NCBI GenBank assembly: GCA_039621445.1
Contig: CP154954.1
Coordinates: 36,689,703-36,753,702, forward strand
DNA length: 64,000 bases
Origin: Euglena gracilis
Lineage: Eukaryota > Euglenida > Euglenophyceae > Euglenales
Reading direction: 5' to 3'
Part shown: positions 19,366-30,515 of the stretch, piece by piece
Layout: each line of letters starts with the position of its first letter
How positions within the stretch are numbered: position 1 is the first letter of the stretch
Notes under the pieces: model-generated
The model's database searches: none
What the model saw: only the letters and a program-made list of their open reading frames with translations
What the model was told of the DNA's origin: nothing
Position numbers and translations under genes: made by a program

Positions 19366-21400
19366 GATTCCCATGCGGCCCTGCCGCCGCATCACCTGGT
19401 GATCGCCGGCCCCGCCGCCCTCCCCCTTCGCCTCGCCCTCCCCACGCCGGCACACAGGATTGCATGGGAAGTTCCGCAGACAGAGGTTGGTGGTAGCACC
19501 CCCCCCCCCTGGGGGGCAAGGTGGCGGGGGGCCATTTCTGAGAAATGCCCAAAAAGCTGATTTTTTTTAACCCGGAAAATGGCCAAAAATTTCGGCAACC
19601 GAAAACTGGGGGTCGGAGGCGAGGTCCTACCCCCCCCCCCAAGCTTTTGAAGGGTGCTCCCCCCCACTCCCTCCTCCGAGATTCCCATGCGGCCCTGCCG
19701 CCGCATCACCTGGTGATCGCCGGCCCCGCCGCCCTCCCCCTTCGCCTTGTCGCCCTCCCCCTTCGCCTCGCCCTCCCCACGCCGGCACACAGGGTTGCAT
19801 GGGAAGTTCCTCAGACACAGAGGTTGGTGGTAGCAACCCCCCGGCGAGGGGGGGGGGGGCAAGGTGGCGGGGGGCCATTTCTGAGAAATGCCCCAAAAGC
19901 TGATTTTTTTAACCCGGAAAATGGCCAAAAATTTCGGCAACCGAAAACTGGGGGTCGGAGGCGAGGTCCTACCCCCCCCCCCCAAGCTTTGGAAGGGTGC
20001 TCCCCCCACTCCCTCCTCTGAGATTCCCATGCGACCCTGCCGCCGTATCACCTGGTGATCGCCGGCCCCGCCGCCCTCCCCCTTCGCCTCGCCCTCCCCA
20101 CGCCGGCACACAGGGTTGCATGGGAAGTTCCGCAGACAGAGGTTGGTGGTAGCAACCCCCCCCCCCGGGGGGGCAAGCTGGCGGGGGGCCATTTCTGAGA
20201 AATGCCCAAAAAGCTGATTTTTTAACCCGGAAAATGGCCAAAAATTTCGGCAACCGAAAACTGGGGGTCGGAGGCGAGGTCCTCCCCCCCCCCCAGCTTT
20301 GGAAGGGTGCTCCCCCCCACTCCCTCCTCCGAGATTCCCATGCGGCCCTGCCGCCGCATCACCTGGTGATCGCCGGCCCCGCCGCCCTCCCCCTTCGCCT
20401 CGTCGCCCTCCCCCTTCGCCTCGCCCTCCCCACGCCGGCACACAGGGTTGCATGGGAAGTTCCGCAGGCAGAGGTTGGTGGTAGCACCCCCCCCTGGGGG
20501 GGCAAGGTGGCGGGGGGCCATTTCTGAGAAATGCCCAAAAAGCTGATTTTTTTAACCCGGAAAATGGCCAAAAATTTCGGCAACCGAAAACTGGGGGTCG
20601 GAGGCGAGGTCCTACCCCCCCCCCAAGCTTTTGAAGGGTGCTCCCCCCCACTCCCTCCTCTGAGATTCCCATGCGACCCTGCCGCCGTATCACCTGGTGA
20701 TCGCCGGCCCCGCCGCCCTCCCCCTTCGCCTCGTCGCCCTCCCCCTTCGCCTCGCCCTCCCCACGCCGGCACACAGGGTTGCATGGGAAGTTCCGCAGGC
20801 AGAGGTTGGTGGTAGCACCCCCCCCTGGGGGGGCAAGGTGGCGGGGGGCCATTTCTGAGAAATGCCCAAAAAGCTGATTTTTTTTAACCCGGAAAATGGC
20901 CAAAAATTTCGGCAACCGAAAACTGGGGGTCGGAGGCGAGGTCCTACCCCCCCCCCCCAGCTTTGGAAGGGTGCTCCCCCCACTCCCTCCTCTGAGATTC
21001 CCATGCGACCCTGCCGCCGTATCACCTGGTGATCGCCGGCCCCGCCGCCCTCCCCCTTCGCCTCGCCCTCCCCACGCCGGCACACAGGGTTGCATGGGAA
21101 GTTCCTCAGACACAGAGGTTGGTGGTAGCAACCCCCCCCCCCCCCCCCGGGGGGAAAGGTGGCGGGGGGCCATTTCTGAGAAATGCCCAAAAAGCTGATT
21201 TTTTTTAACCCGGAAAATGGCCAAAAATTTCGGCAACCGAAAACTGGGGGTCGGAGGCGAGGTCCTCCCACCCCCCCCCCAGCTTTGGAAGGGCGCTCCC
21301 CCCCCACTCCCTCCTCCGAGATTCCCATGCGGCCCTGCCGCCGCATCACCTGGTGATCGCCGGCCCCGCCGCCCTCCCCCTTCGCCTCGCCATTCTCCCG
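19365..21400 (+). repeat. Tandem array of about seven 320-340 bp units with exon-like blocks
   Basis: The marker GAGAAATGCCCAAAAAGCTG recurs at about 19541, 19882, 20197, 20525, 20856 and 21178, with a diverged first unit at 19229. Each unit has an exon-like block of about 130 bp after CTCCCTCCTCCGAG, reading SHAALPPHHLVIAGPAALP, then LRLALPTPAHRVAWEVPQ, with mostly G/C third positions, and an intron-like part starting near GTTGGTGGTAGCA. Three units contain an extra 18-bp CTCCCCCTTCGCCTCGTC-type insertion that keeps the frame; two carry CTCAGACACAGAGG, which shifts it by 2. If donor GGTG/GTAGCA is used, exons would be symmetric (phase 1-1). No function is recognised. Confidence 0.7.
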
Positions 21401-21676
21401 GTGGCCCCCATCCTGGCCCTCCCGGCCCCCGCCCTGGCCCTCCCGGCCCCCGCCCTGGCCCTCCCGGCCCCCGCCCTGGCCCTCCCGGCCCCCGCCCTGG
21501 CCCTCCCGGCCCCCGCCCTGGCCCTCCCGGCCCCCGCCCTGGCCCTCCCGGCCCCCGCCCTGGCCCTCCCGGCCCCCGCCCTGGCCCTCCCGGCCCCCGT
21601 CCTGGCCCTCCCGGCCCCCGCCCAGGCCCTCCCGGCCCCCACCGTGTTGGCCCTCCCAGCGCCCACCCCGCTGGCC
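21340..21676 (+). CDS. Exon candidate running into a LALPAPA repeat
   Basis: The last exon-like block of the array does not return to the intron-like part. It continues in the same frame through AGPAALPLRLAILPVAPI into about eleven LALPAPA heptads encoded by a 21-bp minisatellite unit (CTGGCCCTCCCGGCCCCCGCC, given here as its sense; 21415-21650), then LALPAPTPLA. Third positions are almost all G or C in this frame. A repetitive Leu/Ala/Pro protein segment is the simplest reading. The opposite-strand frame is also open, as expected for such a repeat. It is interrupted by inserted elements at 21677 and 22051 and resumes between and after them. Confidence 0.45.
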
Positions 21677-21950
21677 ACACTATTGCTCAACGCCGGTCCT
21701 ACCCCAACCGGGGGGGCCGGGGGGGGGTGACCAACTGGTTTCTTCAGAGTGACTGACTGGTTTTTTGCCCCCCCCCCCCAAGGGGTGGGGTAGGCCCGAA
21801 AATGAAAAAGTGTATTTTTCGAGATTTTTTGGCAAATGCTCATTGCCTCCTGCAGAGTGGCCAATCCCTCCGGGGGGGGGGGACTGACTGGTTTTTTTGG
21901 AGTGGAAAGCAACCCCCTTCCCCCCCCCCGGGGTCGCTGAGCAATGGTGT
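21677..21950 (+). mobile_element. ACACYATTGCTCAAC-type element inserted in the LALPAPA repeat, copy 1
   Basis: Left end ACACTATTGCTCAACG and right end CGCTGAGCAATGGTGT are 16-bp inverted repeats with one mismatch. GCTGGCC is present just left of the element and again at 21954-21960, with a three-base offset, indicating a target duplication of about 7-8 bp. The interior has TGACCAACTGG and GAGTGACTGACTGG motifs that also mark the 356-bp elements at 52532, 55814 and 59522. Exact removal of the element plus one target copy (284 bp) restores the reading frame of the interrupted repeat. Confidence 0.7.
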
Positions 21951-22050
21951 GCTGCTGGCCCTCCCAGCGCCCATCCTGCCGGCCCCCCGGCCCATCCTGC
22001 TGGCCCTCCCAGCACCCACGCTGCCGGCCTGCCGGCCCATCTTGCTGGCC
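21951..22050 (+). CDS. Coding-like segment between two inserted elements
   Basis: Reads LLALPAPILPAPRPILLA and then LPAPTLPACRPILLA in the frame of the upstream LALPAPA repeat, with G/C-rich third positions. It is the continuation of the same repeat, now diverged. It ends at TTGCTGGCC, the left target copy of the next element. Confidence 0.4.
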
Positions 22051-22340
22051 ACACCATTGCTCAACACCTGTCGTACCCCAACCGGGGGGGGGGGGTATGC
22101 CCAATAATGAAATGGTGGCTGGCCTGACGCCGAAGTTGCAGGAATTTTTTTTGGATTTTTGTATGTATATATAATATGTTTTTTTTTAATATAAATATGT
22201 ATATGTATGTATACGTCTGTACACATACAATGAAAAAGTGACTGACTGGGTTTTCCGGAAGTAGTGACTGACTGGTTTTTTTTTGGAGTGGAAAGCAACC
22301 CCCTTCCCCCCCCCCCCCCCGGGGCGCTGAGCAATGGTGT
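22051..22340 (+). mobile_element. ACACYATTGCTCAAC-type element, copy 2
   Basis: Left end ACACCATTGCTCAAC and right end GCTGAGCAATGGTGT are inverted repeats. TGCTGGCC precedes the left end and recurs at 22343-22350. The interior differs from copy 1 in having an A/T-rich stretch (22140-22225) with TATGTATATATAATATG-like text, but keeps the TGACTGACTGG words near the right end. Confidence 0.7.
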
Positions 22341-22399
22341 GCTGCTGGCCCTCCCGGCACCCATCCCGCCAGCCCTCCCAGCCCTGCGGCCTGTTCAGG
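22341..22399 (+). CDS. Exon-end candidate after the second inserted element
   Basis: Continues in frame as LLALPAPIPPALPALRPVQ and ends at CAGG/GTTTGT. The leftover single base matches the phase of the exon at 22761, which starts with two bases of a codon. This supports, but does not prove, that they belong to one transcript. Confidence 0.4.
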
Positions 22400-22760
22400 G
22401 TTTGTTCCCCTGGTGCACCTGACATGTTTTTTTCCCTTCAGAAATTATCGTTTTGCAAGGGGTTGCCCGCCAAAATGGCCAAATGTGCCCACCTGCTGCC
22501 AGGTTTTTTTTGAAGGTTTGCCGAAGATGTATCCATTTTGGACTTTCTCGACCGAGCAGAAGTCCCGGGGCTGTGCAGAAACCCTCAACAGCCAATGGGT
22601 AACAAATGACAGATCAATGATATATAGTTATGTGCAACGTCCCCATTTTTCTGCACAACAACCAACCCTCGCCCCACCCCGCCGCCATCAACCAACCTCT
22701 TCCTCTACAACTACACTCCACTCAACTACTTCTACAACTACACTCCGCCACCTGCCCCAG
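22400..22760 (+). other. Putative intron between the LALPAPA segment and the TM exon
   Basis: Starts GTTTGTTCCCC and ends in CACCTGCCCCAG. Its last 90 bases are rich in CAACTACACTCC-type words. I see no other feature. Confidence 0.35.
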
Positions 22761-22951
22761 CAGCCCCCAGCACCATCGATGCCGCCGCCCCCACGTTCCG
22801 CCCCAAACCTCCGATGCCCCCGGCCCCAATGCCCGCGCCCATCCCCAAGCCCACCAACAACACTCCCACCCCCACCACGACTGCAACGACAACCGCCACC
22901 ACCTGGGCTGTGGCCATCGTCGCCGTCATGCTCCTCTTCCTCGCCTTCCAG
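22761..22951 (+). CDS. Exon candidate: Pro/Thr-rich stalk plus transmembrane segment
   Basis: Bounded by CTGCCCCAG and a donor GTATGT. In the high-GC3 frame it reads APSTIDAAAPTFRPKPP, MPPAPMPAPIPKPTNN, TPTPTTTATTTATT and then WAVAIVAVMLLFLAFQ, a clear single membrane helix. The layout (Pro/Thr-rich, potentially glycosylated stalk before a helix) is typical of a type I membrane protein, but no domain is recognised. The exon ends at a codon boundary, as does the start of the candidate exon at 32542. If these join, the intron holds the entire satellite array. Confidence 0.5.
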
Positions 22952-24162
22952 GTATGTCTTGTTTACATTCCACGCATAATGGTCAGTCGCTGCAGTGTGA
23001 TCCGAGTGATGCCAGTCGGTGCAGAGTGATCCGATACGGGCGACACCACTGTCACCGGAGCCAGTGCTGGTGAACACCCTGCAGTAGCGAAACTTTGGCA
23101 ATTATTTTTTTGGAATAATTCGGGGCGGGGGACAGGATGGGGGGAGGCGTGATTTTTCAGAGACAGATTGCCTCAATGCCAGCAAATTGGGGGGTGCCAA
23201 AAAGTGCGACCAGGCCCCCGGGACCAGGTCGGCTGGGTTCCCCGACCCCAAAAACCCCACTGTCACCGGAACCACTGCTGGTAAAACACCCCGCAATAGC
23301 AAAATTTTGGCCATTTTTCAGTATAATTCGGGGCGGGGGCGGGGGGTGGGGGGGGGGGCGTGATTTTTTGGGGCCAGATTGCCTCAATGCCAGGAATTTG
23401 GGGGGTGCCAAAAAGTGCGACCAGCCCCCGGGACCAGGTCGGCTGGGTTCCCCACCCCCAAAAACCCCACTGTCACCGGAACCACTGCTGGCAAAACACC
23501 GCTGGTAAAACACCCCGCAATAGCGAAATTTTGGCCATTTTTCAGTATAATTTGGGGCGAGGGGGGGGCGTGATTTTTTGGGGCCAGATTGCCTCAATGC
23601 CAGGAATTTGGGGGGTGCCAAAAAGTGCGACCAGCCCCCGGGACCAGGTCGGCTGGGTTCCCCACCCCCAAAAACCCCACTGTCACCGGAACCACTGCTG
23701 TTAAAACACCCTGCAAAAGCGAAATTTTGGTAATTTTTAAGTGTAATTCGGGGCGGGGGCGGGGGGTGGGGGGGGGCGTGATTTTTTGGGGCCAGATTGC
23801 CTCAATGCCAGGAATTTGGGGGGTGCCAAAAAGTGCGACCAGCCCCCGGGACCAGGTCGGCTGGGTTCCCCACCGCCAAAAACCCCACTGTCACCGGAAC
23901 CACTGCTGGTGGTAAAACACCCCGCAATAGCGAAATTTTGGTAATTTTTAAGTGCAATTCGGGGCGGGGGGGGGGGCGTGATTTTTTTGGGGCCAGATTG
24001 CCTCAATGGCAGGAATTTGGGGGGTGCCAAAAAGTGCGACCAGCCCCCGGGACCAGGTCGGCTGGGTTCCCCACCGCCAAAAACCCCACTGTCACCGGAA
24101 CCACTGCTGGTAAAACACCCCGCAAAAGCGAAATTTTGGTAATTTTTAAGTGTAATTCGGGG

Positions 24163-24194
<32 letters not shown>

Positions 24195-27071
24195 GATTTT
24201 TTGGGGCCAGATTGCCTCAATGCCAGGAATTTGGGGGGTGCCAAAAAGTGCGACCAGGCCCCCGGGACCAGGTCGGCTGGGTTCCCCGCCCCCAAAAACC
24301 CCACTGTCACCGGAACCACTGCTGTTAAAACACCCCGCAATAGCGAAATTTTGGTAATTTTTAAGTGTAATTCGGGGCGGGGGCGGGGGGTGGGGGGGGC
24401 GTGATTTTTTGGGGCCAGATTGCCTCAATGCCAGGAATTTGGGGGGTGCCAAAAAGTGCGACCAGGCCCCCGGGACCAGGTCAGCTGGGTTCCCCGCCCC
24501 CAAATACCCCACTGTCACCGGAACCACTGCTGTTAAAACACCCCGCAATAGCGAAATTTTGGCCATTTTTAAGTGTAATTCGGGGGCGGGGGGTGGGGGG
24601 GGCGTGATTTTTTGGGGCCAGATTGCCTCAATGGCAGGAATTTGGGGGGTGCCAAAAAGTGCGACCAGCCCCCGGGACCAGGTCGGCTGGGTTCCCCACC
24701 CCCAAAAACCCCACTGTCACCGGAACCACTGCTGTTAAAACACCCCGCAAAAGCGAAATTTTGGCCATTTTCGGGGGGGGCGGGGGGGGGGGGGGGGGGG
24801 GGGGGGCGTGATTTTTTGGGGCCAGATTGCCTCAATGCCAGGAATTTGGGGGGTGCCAAAAAGTGCGACCAGCCCCCGGGACCAGGTCGGCTGGGTTCCC
24901 CACCGCCAAAAACCCCACTGTCACCGGAACCACTGCTGGCAAAACACCGCTGGTAAAACACCCCGCAATAGCGAAATTTTGGTAATTTTTAAGTGCAATT
25001 CGGGGCGGGGGGGGGGGGCGTGATTTTTTTGGGGCCAGATTGCCTCAATGGCAGGAATTTGGGGGGTGCCAAAAAGTGCGACCAGCCCCCGGGACCAGGT
25101 CGGCTGGGTTCCCCACCGCCAAAAACCCCACTGTCACCGGAACCACTGCTGGTAAAACACCCCGCAATAGCGAAATTTTGGTAATTTTTAAGTGTAATTC
25201 GGGGCGGGGGCGGGGGGTGGGGGGGGCGTGATTTTTTGGGGCCAGATTGCCTCAATGCCAGGAAATTGGGGGGTGCCAAAAAGTGCGACCAGGCCCCCGG
25301 GACCAGGTCAGCTGGGTTCCCCGCCCCCAAAAACCCCACTGTCACCGGAACCACTGCTGTTAAAACACCCCGCAATAGCGAAATTTTGGCAATTTTTAAG
25401 TGTAATTCGGGGCGGGGGCGGGGGGTGGGGGGGGGGACGTGATTTTTTGGGGCCAGATTGCCTCAATGCCAGGAAATTGGGGGGTGCCAAAAAGTGCGAC
25501 CAGGCCCCCGGGACCAGGTCGGCTGGGTTCCCCACCGCCAAAAACCCCACTGTCACCGGATCCACTGCTGTTAAAACACCCCGCAATAGCGAAATTTTGG
25601 TAATTTTTAAGTGTAATTCGGGGCGGGGGCGGGGGGTGGGGGGGGCGTGATTTTTTGGGGCCAGATTGCCTCAATGGCAGGAATTTGGGGGGTGCCAAAA
25701 AGTGCGACCAGGCCCCCGGGACCAGGTCAGCTGGGTTCCCCGCCCCCAAAAACCCCACTGTCACCGGAACCACTGCTGTTAAAACACCCCGCAATAGCGA
25801 AATTTTGGCCATTTTTAAGTGTAATGGGGGGGGGCGGGGTGGGGGGGCGTGATTTTTTGGGGCCAGATTGCCTCAATGGCAGGAATTTGGGGGGTGCCAA
25901 AAAGTGCGACCAGCCCCCGGGACCAGGTCGGCTGGGTTCCCCACCCCCAAAAACCCCACTGTCACCGGAACCACTGCTGTTAAAACACCCCGCAAAAGCG
26001 AAAATTTGGCCATTTTTAAGTGTAATTCGGGGCGGGGGCGGGGGGTGGGGGTGGGGGGGGGCGTGATTTTTTGGGGCCAGATTGCCTCAATGCCAGGAAT
26101 TTGGGGGGTGCCAAAAAGTGCGACCAGCCCCCGGGACCAGGTCGGCTGGGTTCCCCACCCCCAAAAACCCCACTGTCACCGGAACCACTGCTGGCAAAAC
26201 ACCGCTGGTAAAACACCCCGCAATAGCGAAATTTTGGTGTTTTTTAAGTGTAATTCGGGGCGGGGGGGGGGAGGGGCGTGATTTTTTGGGGCCAGATTGC
26301 CTCAATGGCAGGAATTTGGGGGGTGCCAAAAAGTGCGACCAGCCCCCGGGACCAGGTCGGCTGGGTTCCCCACCGCCAAAAACCCCACTGTCACCGGAAC
26401 CACTGCTGGTAAAACACCCCGCAATAGCGAAATTTTGGTAATTTTTAAGTGTAATTCGGGGCGGGGGACAGGATGGGGGGGGGCGTGATTTTTTGGGGCC
26501 AGATTGCCTCAATGCCAGGAATTTGGGGGGTGCCAAAAAGTGCGACCAGGCCCCCGGGACCAGGTCGGCTGGGTTCCCCGCCCCCAAAAACCCCACTGTC
26601 ACCGGAACCACTGCTGTTAAAACACCCCGCAATAGCGAAATTTTGGTAATTTTTAAGTGTAATTCGGGGCGGGGGGGGGGGGGGGGGGGGGGTGGGGGGG
26701 GGCGTGATTTTTTGGGGCCAGATTGCCTCAATGCCAGGAAATTGGGGGGTGCCAAAAAGTGCGACCAGGCCCCCGGGACCAGGTCGGCTGGGTTCCCCAC
26801 CGCCAAAAACCCCACTGTCACCGGAACTACTGCTGGTAAAACACCCCGCAAAAGCGAAATTTTGGTATTTTTAAGTGTAATTCGGGGCGGGGGCGGGGGG
26901 GGGGTGGGGGGGGCGTGATTTTTTGGGGCCAGATTGCCTCAATGCCAGGAATTTGGGGGGTGCCAAAAAGTGCGACCAGCCCCCGGGAGCAGGTCGGCTG
27001 GGTTCCCCACCCCCAAAAACCCCACTGTCACCGGAACCACTGCTGGTAAAACACCCCGCAATTGCGAAAGT

Positions 27072-27412
27072 TTGCTGCAGTGGAGATAACATGGCAATGT
27101 GCGCTTACACGGCCACGTGGACGCTACATTGGCCGTGTTAGGTTGTGCGCAAAGGGCAGTAGCGCTTATTATGGGGTTATTGAAGGAGTAGGGTTAGGTG
27201 AGCTAATGGCCAGTTGAGCTACAGGCACGTGGCGCTACATGCCGTGTTGTAGCGCACCGTGGCCATGTATCGCAACGTGGCCATTGAGCGCAAACGTGCA
27301 TGTGCGCCCACCTAAACCATTCTTAATTAACCCTAAATAACCCAAAAAAAGGGTGTCGTACCATAACCGAAAGGGGGGGGGGTCCGTCGTACGATAACAG
27401 ATAAGTACCAAT
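27072..27412. other. Insert 1 in the satellite
   Basis: Between GCGAAAGTTTGC and AATTTTTAAGTG the satellite is replaced by DNA with repeated CACGTGGCGCTAC, ACGTGGACGCTACA and CGTGGCCATGT words and a GGGTTAGGTG tract. Its right edge, TAACAGATAAGTACC, is the reverse complement (one mismatch) of the left edge of insert 2, GGTACTTGTCTGTTA, so both inserts may derive from one element with these ends. Confidence 0.65.
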
Positions 27413-29746
27413 TTTTAAGTGTAATACGGAGCGGGGGTGGGGGGTGGGGGGTGGGGGGTGGGGGGGGGGGGCGTGATTTTTTGGGGCCAGATTGCCTCAA
27501 TGCCAGAATTTGGGGGGTGCCCCAAAAGTGCGACCAAGGCCCCGGGAGAGGCGGCTGGGTTCCCCGCCCCCCAAAAAACCCCACTGTCACCGGAAAACCA
27601 CTGCTGGTAAAACACCCCGCAATAGCGAAATTTTGGTAATTTTTAAGTGTAATTCGGGGCGGGGGGGGGGGGGGGGGGGATTTTTTGGGGCCAGATTGCC
27701 TCAATGCCAGGAAATGGGGGGTGCCAAAAAGTGCGACCAGCCCCCGGGACCAGGTCGGCTGGGTTCCCCACCCCAAAAACCCCACTGTCACCGGAACCAC
27801 TGCTGGTAAAACACCCCCGCAATAGCGAAATTTTGGCCATTTTTCAAGTGTAATTCGGGGCGGGGGCGGGGGGTGGGGGTGGGGGGGGCGTGATTTTTTG
27901 GGGCCAGATTGCCTCAATGCCAGGAAATTGGGGGGTGCCAAAAAGTGCGACCAGCCCCCGGGACCAGGTCGGCTGGGCTCCCCACCCCCAAAAACCCCAC
28001 TGTCACCGGAACCACTGCTGGTAAAACACCCCGCAATAGCGAAATTTTGGTAATTTTTAAGTGTAATTCGGGGCGGGGGGGGGGGTGGGGGGGGGGGTGA
28101 TTCTTTGGGGCCAGATTGCCTCAATGCCAGGAATTTGGGGGGTGCCAAAAAGTGCGACCAGCCCCCGGGACCAGGTCGGCTGGGTTCTGTGCCCCCAAAA
28201 ACCCCACTGTCACCGGAACCACTGCTGGTAAAACACCCCGCAATAGCGAAATTTTGGCCATTTTTCAGTATAATTTGGGGCGAGGGGGGGGCGTGATTTT
28301 TTGGGGCCAGATTGCCTCAATGCCAGGAATTTGGGGGGGTGCCAAAAAGTGCGACCAGCCCCCGGGACCAAGGCCGCCGGGGTCCCCCCCCCCAAAAACC
28401 CCACTGTCACCGGAACCACTGTTGTTAAAACACCCCGCAATAGCGAAATTTTGGCCATTTTTAAGTGTAATTCGGGGCGGGGGCGGGGGGTGGGGGGGGG
28501 GGCGTGATTTTTTGGGGCCAGATTGCCTCAATGCCAGGAATTTGGGGGGTGCCAAAAAGTGCGACCAGCCCCCGGGACCAGGTCGGCTGGGTTCCCCACC
28601 CCCAAAAACCCCACTGTCACCGGAACCACTGCTGGTAAAACACCCCGCAATAGCGAAATTTTGGTAATTTTTAAGTGTAATTCGGGGGCGGGGGGGGGGG
28701 GGGGGGGGGCGTGATTTTTTGCAGCCAGATTGCCTCAATGCCAGGAAATTGGGGGGTGCCAAAAAGTGCGACCAGGCCCCCGGGACCAGGTCGGCTGGGT
28801 TCCCCGCCCCCAAAAACCCCACTGTCACCGGAACCACTGCTGGTAAAACACCCCGCAATAGCGAAATTTTGGTAATTTTTAAGTGTAATTCGGGGCGGGG
28901 GCGGGGGGTGGGGGGGGCGTGATTTTTTGGGGCCAGATTGCCTCAATGCCAGGAATTTGGGGGGTGCCAAAAAGTGCGACCAGCCCCCGGGACCAGGTCG
29001 GCTGGGTTCCCCACCCCCAAAAACCCCACTGTCACCGGAACCACTGCTGGTAAAACACCCCCAATGGCGAAATTTTGGTAATTTTCAAGTGTAATTCGGG
29101 GCGGGGACGGGGGGTGGGGGGGGGCGTGATTTTTTGGGGCCAGATTGCCTCAATGCCAGTAATTTGGGGGGTGCCAAAAAGTGCGACCAGCCCCCGGGAC
29201 CAGGTCAGCTGGGTTCCCCACCCCACTGTCACCGGAACCACTGCTGGTAAAACACCCCGCAATAGCGAAATTTTGGTAATTTTTAAGTGTAATTCGGGGC
29301 GGGGGCGGGGGGTGGGGGGGGCGTGATTTTTTGGGGCCAGATTGCCTCAATGCCAGGAATTTGGGGGGTGCCAAAAAGTGCGACCAGCCCCCGGGACCAG
29401 GTCGGCTGGGTTCCCCGCCCCCAAAAACCCCACTGTCACCGGAACCACTGCTGGTAAAACACCCCGCAATAGCGAAATTTTGGCCATTTTTAAGTGTAAT
29501 TCGGGGCGGGGGCGGGGGGTGGGGGGGGCGTGATTTTTCGGGGCCAGATTGCCTCAATGCCAGGAATTTGGGGGGTGCCAAAAAGTGCGACCAGGCCCCC
29601 GGGAGCAGGTCGGCTGGGTTCCCCGCCCCCAAAAACCCCACTGTCACCGGAACCACTGCTGGTAAAACACCCCGCAATAGTGAAATTTTGGTAATTTTTA
29701 AGTGTAATTCGGGGCGGGGGCGGGGGGTGGGGGGGCGTGATTTTTT

Positions 29747-30515
29747 GGTACTTGTCTGTTAGTCGATCCACGGCAAAACAGGTCGATCCACACCTACCAC
29801 TTTGGGTCACTGATGTACTTTGGTCATTGATGGACAGGGAAAGCACAAAACAGGTCGAAGATACGGCTGGTGTCGGCACAGGTTATAGAGAGTCAGGGTT
29901 AGGGTTTAGGGGGCGGGTTTGAGTTTGGGTTTAGGGTTGGGTTAAGGTTTAGGTAACCCTAACCAACCCAAACCCAAAAACCTAACCCTAATCCTCAACC
30001 CTGACCCTAACGCTTACTCTCTAGACACTGTGCCAACACCAGCCGTATCTTCTGACTCTCTAGACACTGTGCCGACACAACAGCCGTGTATTCTGACCCT
30101 GTTTTGTGCTTTCCCTGTCCATCAGTGACCCAAAGTAGACCAAAAATAGGGTTAGGGTTAGGGTTAGGGTCAGGGTAAGGGCCACGTAGCCTGTGGCCCT
30201 AATTAAACCTAACGCTGACCCCTAACTTGATGCTAGCCCTGAACGAACCCTAACTATCTAGAGTGCAACACCAGCCGTATCTCTGACCCTTTTTTATGCT
30301 TTCCCTGTCCATCAGTGACCGAAAATAGGCCAAAAATACGGTTCAGGATAGGGTTAGGGTTAGGGTCACGAAGCCCTAACCTAGCCCCAGCCCTAACCCT
30401 AACCCTGACCCTGACCCTAACCCTAAACCCAACCCTAACTCTCTAGACCCTGTGCCGACACAACAGCCGTATCTTGATTTTTGTGCTTTTATCAGTGACC
30501 CAAAGTAGGCATAGG
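29747..30515. repeat. Insert 2 in the satellite, telomere-like
   Basis: Replaces about 770 bp of satellite. It has GGGTTAGGGTTTAGG and AACCCTAACC tracts in both orientations (29890-30010, 30139-30185, 30350-30440). Blocks around ACAAAACAGGTCGAAGATAC and GCTGGTGTCGGCACA appear again in inverted form (TGTGCCGACACAACAGCCG, CCCTGTTTTGTGCTTTCCC) three times. TCTAGACACTGTGCC recurs. The structure suggests an interstitial telomere-repeat block that was duplicated and inverted. Confidence 0.7.

Noticed and set aside
19392-21680. 762-codon open frame on the minus strand, Gly/Arg/Pro-rich
   Set aside because: It is a by-product of the tandem array and the 21-bp minisatellite, which lack stops in this frame. 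It includes the intron-like parts and G-runs of every unit, and the plus-strand blocks have better third-position bias.
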